Of a DNA stretch of 64,000 bases, positions 31,230 through 38,642 are shown piece by piece (position 1 is the first letter of the stretch; each line of letters starts with the position of its first letter). This stretch comes from Streptomyces sp. SKN60 (GTDB taxonomy: Bacteria > Actinomycetota > Actinomycetes > Streptomycetales > Streptomycetaceae). The position numbers and the translations under genes are program-made. The notes beneath the pieces were generated by a model. That model saw only the letters and a program-made list of their open reading frames with translations. It made no database searches and was not told where the DNA came from. Where the stretch lies: contig NZ_JAHTMW010000022.1 in assembly GCF_026236535.1 (NCBI RefSeq), forward strand, positions 57,161 to 121,160. The letters are read 5' to 3'.

Positions 31230-32876
31230 TCATGTCTCGTCGCCGACCATCACCCGCACCGCGTCCCGCACCCCGTGCGTCGCGTGGTGCCGGGCCGGTC
31301 CCGCGCCCGGGTCCTCCCGCAGCTCCTTGAGCAGCGCCCAGCACAGCCCCAGCATCACGAGCACGAACGGCAGCGCCACCAGGATCGTCGCCGTCTGCAG
31401 CGAGGTCAGCCCGCCCGCGACCAGCAGCACCGCGGCCACCGCCGCCATCAGCACGCCCCAGGCCACCACCAGCCAGGTCGGCGGGTGCAGCGCGCCGCGG
31501 CTGGTCAGCGAGCCCATCACAAGGGAGGCCGAGTCCGCGCTGGTCACGAAGTACGTCATCACCAGGAGCATCGCGACGTACGAGGTGACCGTGCCGAGCG
31601 GCAGCGCGTCCAGCATCGCGAACAGCGAGGCCTCCGCCCCGTCCTTCACCGCCCCCGCCAGATCCGCGGCGCCCGTCGAGTCGAGCCGGATCGCCGTGCC
31701 GCCCATCACGCAGAACCAGATCACCGTCGCGCCCGAGGGCACAAGCAGCACCCCGAACAGGAACTCGCGGACGGTGCGGCCGTGCGAGATCCGGGCGATG
31801 AAGGTGCCGACGAACGGCGCCCAGGACAGCCACCACGCCCAGTAGAAGATCGTCCACGCGCCCAGCCAGGTGCGGTCCGTGAACGCGCCCGTGCGGCTCG
31901 CCATCGGGAGCAGCTGGTGCAGATAGCCGCCCACCGAGGCCGGGATCGTGTCCAGGACGTACACCGTCGGGCCGAGCAGGAACACGAACACCATCAGCGC
32001 CGCGGCCAGCACGATGTTCAGCGTCGACAGCCACTTCACGCCCTTGTGCAGCCCGGAGAACGCGGACAGCACGAAGGCCGCCGACAGCGACACGATGATG
32101 ACCAGCTCGGTGGTGGTCGAGTCCGCGACCCCGGCGGTGATGTTCAGGCCCTCCGCGACCTGCAGGGCCCCCAGACCGAGGCTGGTCGCCGTCCCGAAGA
32201 CGGTCGCGAACACCGCGAGCAGATCGACCGCCCGGCCCGGCCAGGAGCGCGCCCGCCGCTCGCCCATGAGCGGCACGAACGCGGCGCTCAGCGTGTTGCC
32301 GCGGCCCTTGCGGAAGCCCGCGTACGCCAGGGCGAGGCCCGCGATGCCGTAGATCGCCCACGGGGTCAGCGTCCAGTGGAAGAACGAGTACTCCATGGCC
32401 GTGCGGGCCGACGCGCCCGACTGCGGCGGGACCCCGCTCGCCGGGGGCGGGTTCAGATAGTGCTGGAGCGGTTCCCCCACCCCGTAGAACATCAGGCCGA
32501 TGCCCATGCCGGCGCTGAACATCATCGCGATCCACGCGAGATTGGAGAACTCCGGCTCCGAGTCGTCCGCGCCGAGCCGGATCCGGCCGAAGCGGCTGAG
32601 CGCGATCACCACGCACAGCACCAGGAAGACGTCGGCGGCGGTCACGAACAGCCACGCGAAGTTGTCCAGGACCCAGCGCAGCGCCGAGGACGAGGCGGTG
32701 TCGAAGGAATCCTTGCCGAGCGCCGCCCAGCCCACGACGGCGACGACGGCCGCCATCCCGATGCCGATGACCTTCAGGTCGGGGCGGGGGCTCGGCCCGC
32801 CGCTCGGCCCGCCGCTGTCTCCGCCGCTGTCTCCGCCGCTGTCTCCGCCGCTTTGATCGATCAATTCCGTGCTCAC
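31230..32876 (-). CDS. BCCT-family betaine/choline/carnitine transporter
   Basis: A 548-residue carrier with about 12 membrane helices. Signature segments: FSAGMGIGLMFYGVGEPLQHYL in the glycine-rich TM3 region, FFHWTLTPWAIYGIAGLALAY (Trp-rich TM), and the aromatic substrate box FYWAWWLSWAPFVGTFIAR with ISHGRTVREFLFGV. It imports compatible solutes such as glycine betaine with Na+ or H+. The N-terminus holds a Gly/Asp/Ser repeat (GGDS three times, then GGPS) encoded by 12-bp tandem repeats. GTG start at 32876. The short C-terminal tail is charged; no clear osmosensor domain is present. Confidence 0.92.
   Translation of the reverse strand: MSTELIDQSGGDSGGDSGGDSGGPSGGPSPRPDLKVIGIGMAAVVAVVGWAALGKDSFDTASSSALRWVLDNFAWLFVTAADVFLVLCVVIALSRFGRIRLGADDSEPEFSNLAWIAMMFSAGMGIGLMFYGVGEPLQHYLNPPPASGVPPQSGASARTAMEYSFFHWTLTPWAIYGIAGLALAYAGFRKGRGNTLSAAFVPLMGERRARSWPGRAVDLLAVFATVFGTATSLGLGALQVAEGLNITAGVADSTTTELVIIVSLSAAFVLSAFSGLHKGVKWLSTLNIVLAAALMVFVFLLGPTVYVLDTIPASVGGYLHQLLPMASRTGAFTDRTWLGAWTIFYWAWWLSWAPFVGTFIARISHGRTVREFLFGVLLVPSGATVIWFCVMGGTAIRLDSTGAADLAGAVKDGAEASLFAMLDALPLGTVTSYVAMLLVMTYFVTSADSASLVMGSLTSRGALHPPTWLVVAWGVLMAAVAAVLLVAGGLTSLQTATILVALPFVLVMLGLCWALLKELREDPGAGPARHHATHGVRDAVRVMVGDET
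32797..32856 (-). repeat. 12-bp tandem repeats encoding a GGDS/GGPS linker
   Basis: About five units of CCGCCGCTGTCT-like sequence (plus strand), three of them identical (32809-32820, 32821-32832, 32833-32844). They encode the N-terminal Gly-Gly-Asp-Ser repeat of the BCCT carrier. Units are four codons long, so slippage keeps the frame. Confidence 0.65.
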
Positions 32877-32987
32877 CGGCCCCACTATGGTGCGGAATAT
32901 CGCCTTATCAGGGGGTGGCACGCCGTCTTCCGGTACGGATAGGGTCGGCCCTGGCGCGACTGCCTGTTCGAAAGCAAGGGATGCAAG

Positions 32988-34139
32988 GTGACGGACGGAG
33001 CAGTAACTGAGGTCGCACGCGTGCTCGTCGCGGCCGACAAGTTCAAGGGCTCGCTCACGGCCGTACAGGTCGCGGAGCGGGTCACAGCAGGTCTGCGACG
33101 GGTCGTCCCGGAGCTCGAGGTGGAGACGCTGCCCGTCGCCGACGGGGGCGACGGCACCGTGGCCGCGGCCGTGGCGGCCGGGTTCGACCGGCGCGAGGTC
33201 ACCGTGACCGGGCCGGTCGGCGAACCGGTCACGGCCGCGTTCGCGCTGCGCGGGACCACCGCGGTGGTGGAGATGGCGGAGGCCTCCGGCCTCCAGCTGC
33301 TGCCCCCCGGGGTCTTCGCCCCGCTCACCGCCACCACGTACGGGTCGGGCGAGCTGCTGCGCGCCGCGCTCGACGCCGGCGCCACCACGATCGTCTTCGG
33401 CGTCGGCGGCAGCGCCACCACCGACGGCGGCGCCGGCATGCTCGCCGCGCTCGGCGCGGTGTTCCTGGACGCGGACGGCGATCCGGTCGGCCCGGGCGGC
33501 GGCGCCCTCGCCGACCTCGCCTCGGCGGACCTGTCGGGCGTCGACCCGCGCTTCGCGGGCGTCGAATTCGTCCTCGCCAGCGACGTGGACAACCCGCTGA
33601 CCGGCCCGAAGGGCTGCGCGGCGGTGTACGGCCCGCAGAAGGGCGCGACCCCCGAGGACGTCGAGACCCTCGACACGGCCCTCGCGCACTACGCGCGGGT
33701 CCTGGAGAAGGCGATCGGCCCCAAGGCCGCCGAGCTCGCCGCCTCCCCGGGCGCGGGCGGCGCGGGCGGCATCGGCTACGGCGCGCTGCTGCTCGGCGCG
33801 AGCTTCCGTCCCGGCATCGAGCTGATGCTGGACGTGCTCGGCTTCGCCCCCGCCCTGGAGCGCGCCACCCTGGTCATCACCGGCGAGGGCTCGCTCGACG
33901 AGCAGACCCTGCACGGCAAGGCCCCGGCGGGCGTCGCCGCGGCCGCCCGCGCGGCCGGCAAGGAGGTCGTCGCGGTCTGCGGCCGCCTGGCCCTCACGCC
34001 CGTGGCCCTGGGCACCGCCGGCATCCGCCGCGCCTACCCGCTCACGGACCTGGAGCCGGACCCGGCCAAGTCCATCCCGAACGCGGGCCCGCTCCTGGAG
34101 CAGGTCTCGGCGAACATCGCGCGGGACTTCCTGGCGTAG
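32988..34139 (+). CDS. glycerate kinase (GlxK/GarK type)
   Basis: A 383-residue enzyme that phosphorylates D-glycerate, usually to 2-phosphoglycerate in this type-I family. Typical segments: VLVAADKFKGSLTAVQVAERV at the start, LPVADGGDGTVAAA, EMAEASGLQLL, GVGGSATTDGGAGMLAALGA, NPLTGPKGCAAVYGPQKGA and VITGEGSLDEQTLHGKAP. It feeds glycerate (from glyoxylate via tartronate semialdehyde) into glycolysis, which would suit the glyoxylate-forming ethylmalonyl-CoA operon 2 kb away, though they are not co-transcribed. GTG start after GCAAGG. Followed by a strong terminator. Confidence 0.93.
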   Translation: MTDGAVTEVARVLVAADKFKGSLTAVQVAERVTAGLRRVVPELEVETLPVADGGDGTVAAAVAAGFDRREVTVTGPVGEPVTAAFALRGTTAVVEMAEASGLQLLPPGVFAPLTATTYGSGELLRAALDAGATTIVFGVGGSATTDGGAGMLAALGAVFLDADGDPVGPGGGALADLASADLSGVDPRFAGVEFVLASDVDNPLTGPKGCAAVYGPQKGATPEDVETLDTALAHYARVLEKAIGPKAAELAASPGAGGAGGIGYGALLLGASFRPGIELMLDVLGFAPALERATLVITGEGSLDEQTLHGKAPAGVAAAARAAGKEVVAVCGRLALTPVALGTAGIRRAYPLTDLEPDPAKSIPNAGPLLEQVSANIARDFLA

Positions 34140-34183
34140 GCCGCCCCGGCAAGCCGAGACCCATACGGAAAGCCCGGACCATA

Positions 34184-34221
34184 CGGAAGGGCCCGGACGC
34201 TTCCGCGTCCGGGCCCTTCCG
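34184..34221. terminator. bidirectional terminator hairpin, 17-bp stem
   Basis: CGGAAGGGCCCGGACGC (34184-34200) pairs perfectly with GCGTCCGGGCCCTTCCG (34205-34221) around a TTCC loop. It sits between the convergent glycerate kinase and pssA genes, so it should end transcription from both sides. There is no U-tract, as is common in Streptomyces. Confidence 0.85.
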
Positions 34222-34245
34222 TTCGTTCCATCCGCTCCACCGCGG

Positions 34246-35124
34246 CTACCGCAGCTGTGCGGCCTCCGCCTGGCGGGCCTCACGGCTCTCACGCCGGTTG
34301 TCGCGGAAGGTGTTCACTCGCCGGGCCGTCGCGAAGAGGGGGATCACGGCGCCCATCACCACCTGCAGCGCGCAGCCGGTCTGAAGGAGGAACTGTCCGC
34401 CCGGAGCGTCGAACGCCCATGCGGCCAGCATGGCCATGGCGCCGACGATCCAGCTGAGCATGGCCACCGCGAGGACACCCCGCGGCTTCGGGTACTCGAC
34501 CCGGCTCACCATCAGCCAGGCGACGCCGATGATCGCGAGCAGCGTCGGGATGAACGGCAGCTCGAGCAGGACGATCGACACGACGGTCAGCGCGCCGAAG
34601 GGGCTCGGCATGCCCTGGAACATGCCGTCCTTCATCGTCACGCAGGAGAACCGGGCGAGTCTCAGCACCACCGCGAGCAGCACCAGGACCGCGGCCACGG
34701 CCGAGACCTTCTGCTGCGCGCCGGGCGTGACCATGCCGTACACGAGTACGAAGTAGGCCGGGGCGAGACCGAAGCTGATCAGGTCCGAGAGGTTGTCGAG
34801 CTCGGCACCCATCGGCGAGCTGCGGAGCTTGCGCGCCACGATGCCGTCGAAGAGGTCGAAGATCGCCGCGGCCAGCATGAGGATCACGGCGGTGGCGGCG
34901 CTGTTGCGCGCCATGCCGGTCTCGCTGCTGCCGGTGAGGTGCGGGATGAGGATGCCGGTGGTGGTGAAGTACACCGCCATGAAGCCGCACGTGGCGTTAC
35001 CGAGCGTGAGGGCGTCCGCTATGGACAGCCTCAGCGACAGCGGCATCTCCTCGGCGTCGTCGGCGTCCGCCTCCGACTCGGCGACCCATTCGGCCGCCCG
35101 TGTGTCGGGATCAATCACGGTCAA
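34246..35124 (-). CDS. pssA: CDP-diacylglycerol-serine O-phosphatidyltransferase
   Basis: A 292-residue membrane enzyme that makes phosphatidylserine. The CDP-alcohol phosphotransferase signature is intact as FDLFDGIVARKL followed by GAELDNLSD (DG-AR-G-D-D pattern, residues about 91-115). Membrane helices surround it; the first 35 residues are acidic and soluble. Its start overlaps the end of psd by 14 bp, so the two are translationally coupled and form the phosphatidylethanolamine pathway. The Ala/Arg-rich C-terminus is variable in the family. Confidence 0.93.
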   Translation of the reverse strand: MTVIDPDTRAAEWVAESEADADDAEEMPLSLRLSIADALTLGNATCGFMAVYFTTTGILIPHLTGSSETGMARNSAATAVILMLAAAIFDLFDGIVARKLRSSPMGAELDNLSDLISFGLAPAYFVLVYGMVTPGAQQKVSAVAAVLVLLAVVLRLARFSCVTMKDGMFQGMPSPFGALTVVSIVLLELPFIPTLLAIIGVAWLMVSRVEYPKPRGVLAVAMLSWIVGAMAMLAAWAFDAPGGQFLLQTGCALQVVMGAVIPLFATARRVNTFRDNRRESREARQAEAAQLR

Positions 35125-35767
35125 TGCGAGTCACCCCCGCAGTCGTGGGCTGACCGACCTCGACCGCGACCTCGACACCCTCGGGGAGGTAGATGTCGAC
35201 CCGCGAACCGAAGCGGATCAGCCCGATCCGGTCACCCTGCTCGACCTTCGTCCCCTGCGGGATGTACGGCACGATCCGCCGGGCCACGGCGCCGGCGATC
35301 TGCACCATCTCGATGTCGCCGAGCTCGGTGTCGAAGTGCCAGACAACGCGCTCGTTGTTCTCGCTCTCCTTGTTGAACGCCGGCACGAAGCCGCCGGGGA
35401 CGTGCTCCACGGACGTCACCGTGCCGGCCAGCGGCGCGCGGTTGACGTGGACGTTCAGCGGGCTCATGAAGATGGCGACGCGGGTGCGTCCGTCCTTCCA
35501 CGGCATGATGCTCTGCACCACGCCGTCGGCGGGCGAGATGACCCGGCCCTGGGCGATCTCTCGCTCGGGGTCGCGGAAGAACCACAGCATGCCGGCCGCG
35601 AGAGCGGTGGCCGGCACGGCGATCGCCTTGGCGCGCGTCGACTTGCGCGAGCGCGCCAGGCTGAGCGCCGCGGTGGCGACGGTCGGCAGAAGCCACGGCG
35701 ATGCTCCGCGAGCGATGCGTACGCCCTTGAGGCGGTCGCGGTGTGCAGAGGTTTGGCTGTGGGGCAT
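35111..35767 (-). CDS. psd: phosphatidylserine decarboxylase (short type)
   Basis: A 218-residue proenzyme that decarboxylates phosphatidylserine to phosphatidylethanolamine. It is the short actinobacterial/archaeal type: the self-cleavage site is RFGSRVDIYLP near residues 184-194, where Ser of the GS pair becomes the pyruvoyl group, in place of LGST of E. coli. The conserved GRVISPADGVVQS and VHVNRAPLAGTV blocks are present, and two N-terminal hydrophobic stretches anchor it. I set the start at 35767 (MPHSQTSAHRDR), preceded by GAAGG, rather than 13 codons earlier. Coupled to pssA. Confidence 0.93.
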   Translation of the reverse strand: MPHSQTSAHRDRLKGVRIARGASPWLLPTVATAALSLARSRKSTRAKAIAVPATALAAGMLWFFRDPEREIAQGRVISPADGVVQSIMPWKDGRTRVAIFMSPLNVHVNRAPLAGTVTSVEHVPGGFVPAFNKESENNERVVWHFDTELGDIEMVQIAGAVARRIVPYIPQGTKVEQGDRIGLIRFGSRVDIYLPEGVEVAVEVGQPTTAGVTRIDRD

Positions 35768-35937
35768 GGATGACCTTCGTAGCGGATGATGCCGCGCTGG
35801 AAACACGGGGACGGCGGCTTTCGGGCGATGCTATCGGTTGCGGGCCGCAACTGGGCAAGCCAGAAGCCGAGTCGGCGGCCGGAAGACGAACACAGGGTGT
35901 GATCTTCTTCGCGGCCAAACCGACCCAAATCCGACAA

Positions 35938-37143
35938 TCAACCCTGGAAGCGGTACTCCTCGAGCAACCGTCGACCAATGATCATTTTCTGGATCTCGGC
36001 GGTACCTTCGCCGATGAGCAGCATCGGGGCTTCGCGGTAGAGGCGCTCGATCTCGTACTCCTTCGAGAACCCGTAGCCACCGTGAATGCGGAACGCATCC
36101 TCGACGACCTCCTTGCAATATTCGGAGGCGAGGTACTTCGCCATCCCTGCTTCGAGGTCGTTTCGTTCCCCGGAGTCCTTTTTGCGTGCTGCGTTCACCA
36201 TCATGGCATGAGCGGCCTCGACCTTGGTAGCCATCTCGGCAAGCTTGAACTGAATCGCCTGGTGCTGGGCGATCTGCTTGCCGAAAGTGTGACGCTGCTG
36301 GGCATACTGGACGCCGAGTTCGAAAGCACGCTGCGCGACGCCACAGCCACGGGCCGCGACATTCACACGGCCGACTTCCACGCCGTCCATCATTTGGTAA
36401 AACCCTCGGCCGGTGACGCCGCCGAGGACCCGATTGGCCGGAATGCGCAGTCCGTCCATGATGAGTTCGGTCGTGTCGACGCCCTTGTAACCCATCTTCT
36501 CGATCTTGCCCGGAATGGTGAGGCCGGGGCGGACCTCTCCGAAGCCGGGCTCCTTCTCGACGAGGAAGGTCGTCATCGACTTGTGCGGGGCCGTGCCCTC
36601 GGGGTGGCCTTCGTCACTTCGGACGAGAACGGCCACCAGCGTTGACGTGCCGCCGTTCGTCAGCCACATCTTCTGGCCGTTGAGGACGTACTCGTCGCCG
36701 TCCTTGACCGCCTTCGACGTGATCGCCGACACGTCCGAGCCGAGACCCGGCTCCGACATCGAGAACGCGCCGCGCGTCTCGCCGGCCGCCATCCGCGGCA
36801 GGAAGTAGTCCTTCTGCTCCTGCGTGCCGTGCTGCTTCAGCATGTACGCCACGATGAAGTGGGTGTTGATGATGCCGGAGACCGACATCCAGCCGCGGGC
36901 GATCTCCTCCACGCACAGCGCGTAGGTGAGCAGCGACTCACCCAGGCCCCCGTACTCCTCGGGGATCATCAGACCGAAGACGCCGAGCTCCTTCAGCCCG
37001 TCCACGATCTGCTGCGGGTACTCGTCGCGGTGCTCCAGCTCCGTCGCGACCGGGATGATCTCCTTGTCGACGAAGTCCCGGACGGTGGAGAGGATCTCCT
37101 GCTGGACGTCGGTCAGACCGTGGGTCTGGGCGAGTCGCGCCAT
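35938..37143 (-). CDS. mcd: acyl-CoA dehydrogenase, probable methylsuccinyl-CoA dehydrogenase
   Basis: A 401-residue flavoenzyme. Seen: VFGLMIPEEYGGLGESLL in the N-terminal domain, AFSMSEPGLGSDVSAI and MWLTNGG for FAD and substrate contacts, and the catalytic Glu in RLYREAPMLLIGEGTAEIQ near residue 375. The position at the end of the ccr-ecm-malyl-CoA lyase-MaoC operon points to oxidation of methylsuccinyl-CoA to mesaconyl-CoA. It follows the MaoC gene by 2 bp. The distal 200 or so codons use clearly more A/T third bases than the proximal part, unlike all neighbours. Confidence 0.88.
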   Translation of the reverse strand: MARLAQTHGLTDVQQEILSTVRDFVDKEIIPVATELEHRDEYPQQIVDGLKELGVFGLMIPEEYGGLGESLLTYALCVEEIARGWMSVSGIINTHFIVAYMLKQHGTQEQKDYFLPRMAAGETRGAFSMSEPGLGSDVSAITSKAVKDGDEYVLNGQKMWLTNGGTSTLVAVLVRSDEGHPEGTAPHKSMTTFLVEKEPGFGEVRPGLTIPGKIEKMGYKGVDTTELIMDGLRIPANRVLGGVTGRGFYQMMDGVEVGRVNVAARGCGVAQRAFELGVQYAQQRHTFGKQIAQHQAIQFKLAEMATKVEAAHAMMVNAARKKDSGERNDLEAGMAKYLASEYCKEVVEDAFRIHGGYGFSKEYEIERLYREAPMLLIGEGTAEIQKMIIGRRLLEEYRFQG

Positions 37144-37145
37144 GA

Positions 37146-37658
37146 CTACTTCCCCTGTTCCTTCAGCTCGGGGCGGCCGGGCTGCTCGCCGCCGCGCGCG
37201 TCGATGTACTCGGCGGTCGGGACCATGACCTTGCGGCGGAAGACGCACACCAGGGTGCCGTCCTGCTTGTAGCCCTTGGTCTCGACGTAGACGATGCCGC
37301 GGTCGCTCTTCGACTTCGACGGCGTCTTGTCCAGGACGGTCGTCTCGCCGTAGATGGTGTCGCCGTGGAAGGTCGGCGCCACGTGGCGCAGCGACTCGAT
37401 CTCCAGGTTGGCGATGGCCTTGCCGGAGACGTCCGGGACGGACATGCCGAGCAGCAGCGAGTAGATGTAGTTGCCGACGACGACGTTCTTCTTGAAGTCC
37501 GTCGTGTTCTCCGCGTAATTCACGTCCATGTGAAGCGGGTGGTGGTTCATCGTCAGCAGACAGAAGAGGTGGTCGTCGTACTCGGTGACCGTCTTCCCGG
37601 GCCAGTGCTTGTAGACGGCGCCGATCTCGAACTCTTCGTAGGTGCGGCCGAACTGCAT
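37146..37658 (-). CDS. MaoC-family hydratase, probable mesaconyl-CoA hydratase
   Basis: A 170-residue hot-dog-fold (R)-hydratase. The active-site element is seen around YDDHLFCLLTMNHHPLHMDVNYAENT (hydratase Asp/His region, residues 27-52) and VVVGNYIYSLLLGMSV. Pathway position between malyl-CoA lyase and acyl-CoA dehydrogenase indicates reversible hydration of mesaconyl-C1-CoA to beta-methylmalyl-CoA. It is short for the doubled Mch type of Rhodobacter, which is usual for actinobacterial MaoC-like members. Gap of 6 bp to the upstream gene, 2 bp to the next. Confidence 0.87.
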   Translation of the reverse strand: MQFGRTYEEFEIGAVYKHWPGKTVTEYDDHLFCLLTMNHHPLHMDVNYAENTTDFKKNVVVGNYIYSLLLGMSVPDVSGKAIANLEIESLRHVAPTFHGDTIYGETTVLDKTPSKSKSDRGIVYVETKGYKQDGTLVCVFRRKVMVPTAEYIDARGGEQPGRPELKEQGK

Positions 37659-37664
37659 GGTGGA

Positions 37665-38642
37665 TCAGGCCTCCGGGATCTCGAACTTGGTGGTGCGCTG
37701 CATGCCGGCGGCGCGGCCCTTGCCGGAGATGACCAGGGCCATCTTGCGGGAGGCCTCGTCGATCATCTCGTCGCCGAGCATCGCGGAGCCCTTCTTGCCG
37801 CCGGCCTCGGAGGTGTAGTAGTCGTAGGCGTCGAGGATCAGCTCGGCGTGGTCGTAGTCCTCCTGCGACGGCGAGTAGATCTCGTTCGCGGCGGCGACCT
37901 GGTCCGGGTGCAGCACCCACTTGCCGTCGAAGCCCAGGGCGGCGGAGCGCTGGGCGACCGCGCGGTAGCCCTCGGGGTTGCGGATCTGCAGGTAGGGACC
38001 GTCGATCGCCTGCAGGTTGTTGGCGCGGGCGGCCATCAGGATGCTCATCAGGATGTGGTGGTAGGCGTCCGCCGGGTAGCCGGGCGGCTGCTCGCCGACG
38101 ACGAGCGACTTCATGTTGATGGAGGCCATGAAGTCGGCCGGGCCGAAGATGATCGTCTCGACGCGCGGCGAGGCCTGCGCGATCGCGTTGACGTTGTTCA
38201 GGCCCTGGGCGTTCTCGATCTGCGCCTCGATGCCGATCTTGCCGACCTCGAAGCCCATGGTCTTCTCGATCTGGGTGAGCAGCAGGTCGAGCGCGACGAT
38301 CTGCTCGGCGTTCTGCACCTTCGGCAGCATGATGCAGTCGAGGTTCTGGCCGGCGCCCTCGACGACGGTGACGACGTCACGGTACGTCCAGTGGGTCGTC
38401 CAGTCGTTGACGCGGACCACGCGGGTCTTGCCGGTCCAGTCGCCCTCGTTCAGGAACTTCACGATGGTGTGGCGGGCGTCCGGCTTGGCCAGCGGCGCGC
38501 ACGCGTCCTCCAGGTCGAGGAAGACCTGGTCGGCGGCGAGGCCCTGGGCCTTCTCCAGGAAGCGCGGGTTGGAGCCGGGCACCGCGAGGCAGGAGCGGCG
38601 CGGGCGCAGCCGGTTCACAGGGGAAGCGGGCGTGCTGGTCAT
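37665..38642 (-). CDS. mcl1: HpcH/HpaI-family L-malyl-CoA/beta-methylmalyl-CoA lyase
   Basis: A 325-residue CitE-like TIM barrel. RSCLAVPGSNPRFLEKA opens the CoA-binding region, DQVFLDLEDACAP carries the Mg-binding Glu/Asp, MLPKVQNAEQ and GIEAQIENAQGL hold a second Glu, and ETIIFGPADFMAS the Asp. In the operon it should cleave beta-methylmalyl-CoA to propionyl-CoA and glyoxylate, the carbon-yielding step. Its start overlaps the ethylmalonyl-CoA mutase stop by 4 bp. A citrate-lyase role is unlikely because citD and citF homologues are absent. Confidence 0.9.
   Translation of the reverse strand: MTSTPASPVNRLRPRRSCLAVPGSNPRFLEKAQGLAADQVFLDLEDACAPLAKPDARHTIVKFLNEGDWTGKTRVVRVNDWTTHWTYRDVVTVVEGAGQNLDCIMLPKVQNAEQIVALDLLLTQIEKTMGFEVGKIGIEAQIENAQGLNNVNAIAQASPRVETIIFGPADFMASINMKSLVVGEQPPGYPADAYHHILMSILMAARANNLQAIDGPYLQIRNPEGYRAVAQRSAALGFDGKWVLHPDQVAAANEIYSPSQEDYDHAELILDAYDYYTSEAGGKKGSAMLGDEMIDEASRKMALVISGKGRAAGMQRTTKFEIPEA

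Noticed and set aside
37665..38642. Citrate lyase beta subunit
   Set aside because: No citD or citF genes; the operon context and motifs fit malyl-CoA/beta-methylmalyl-CoA lyase.
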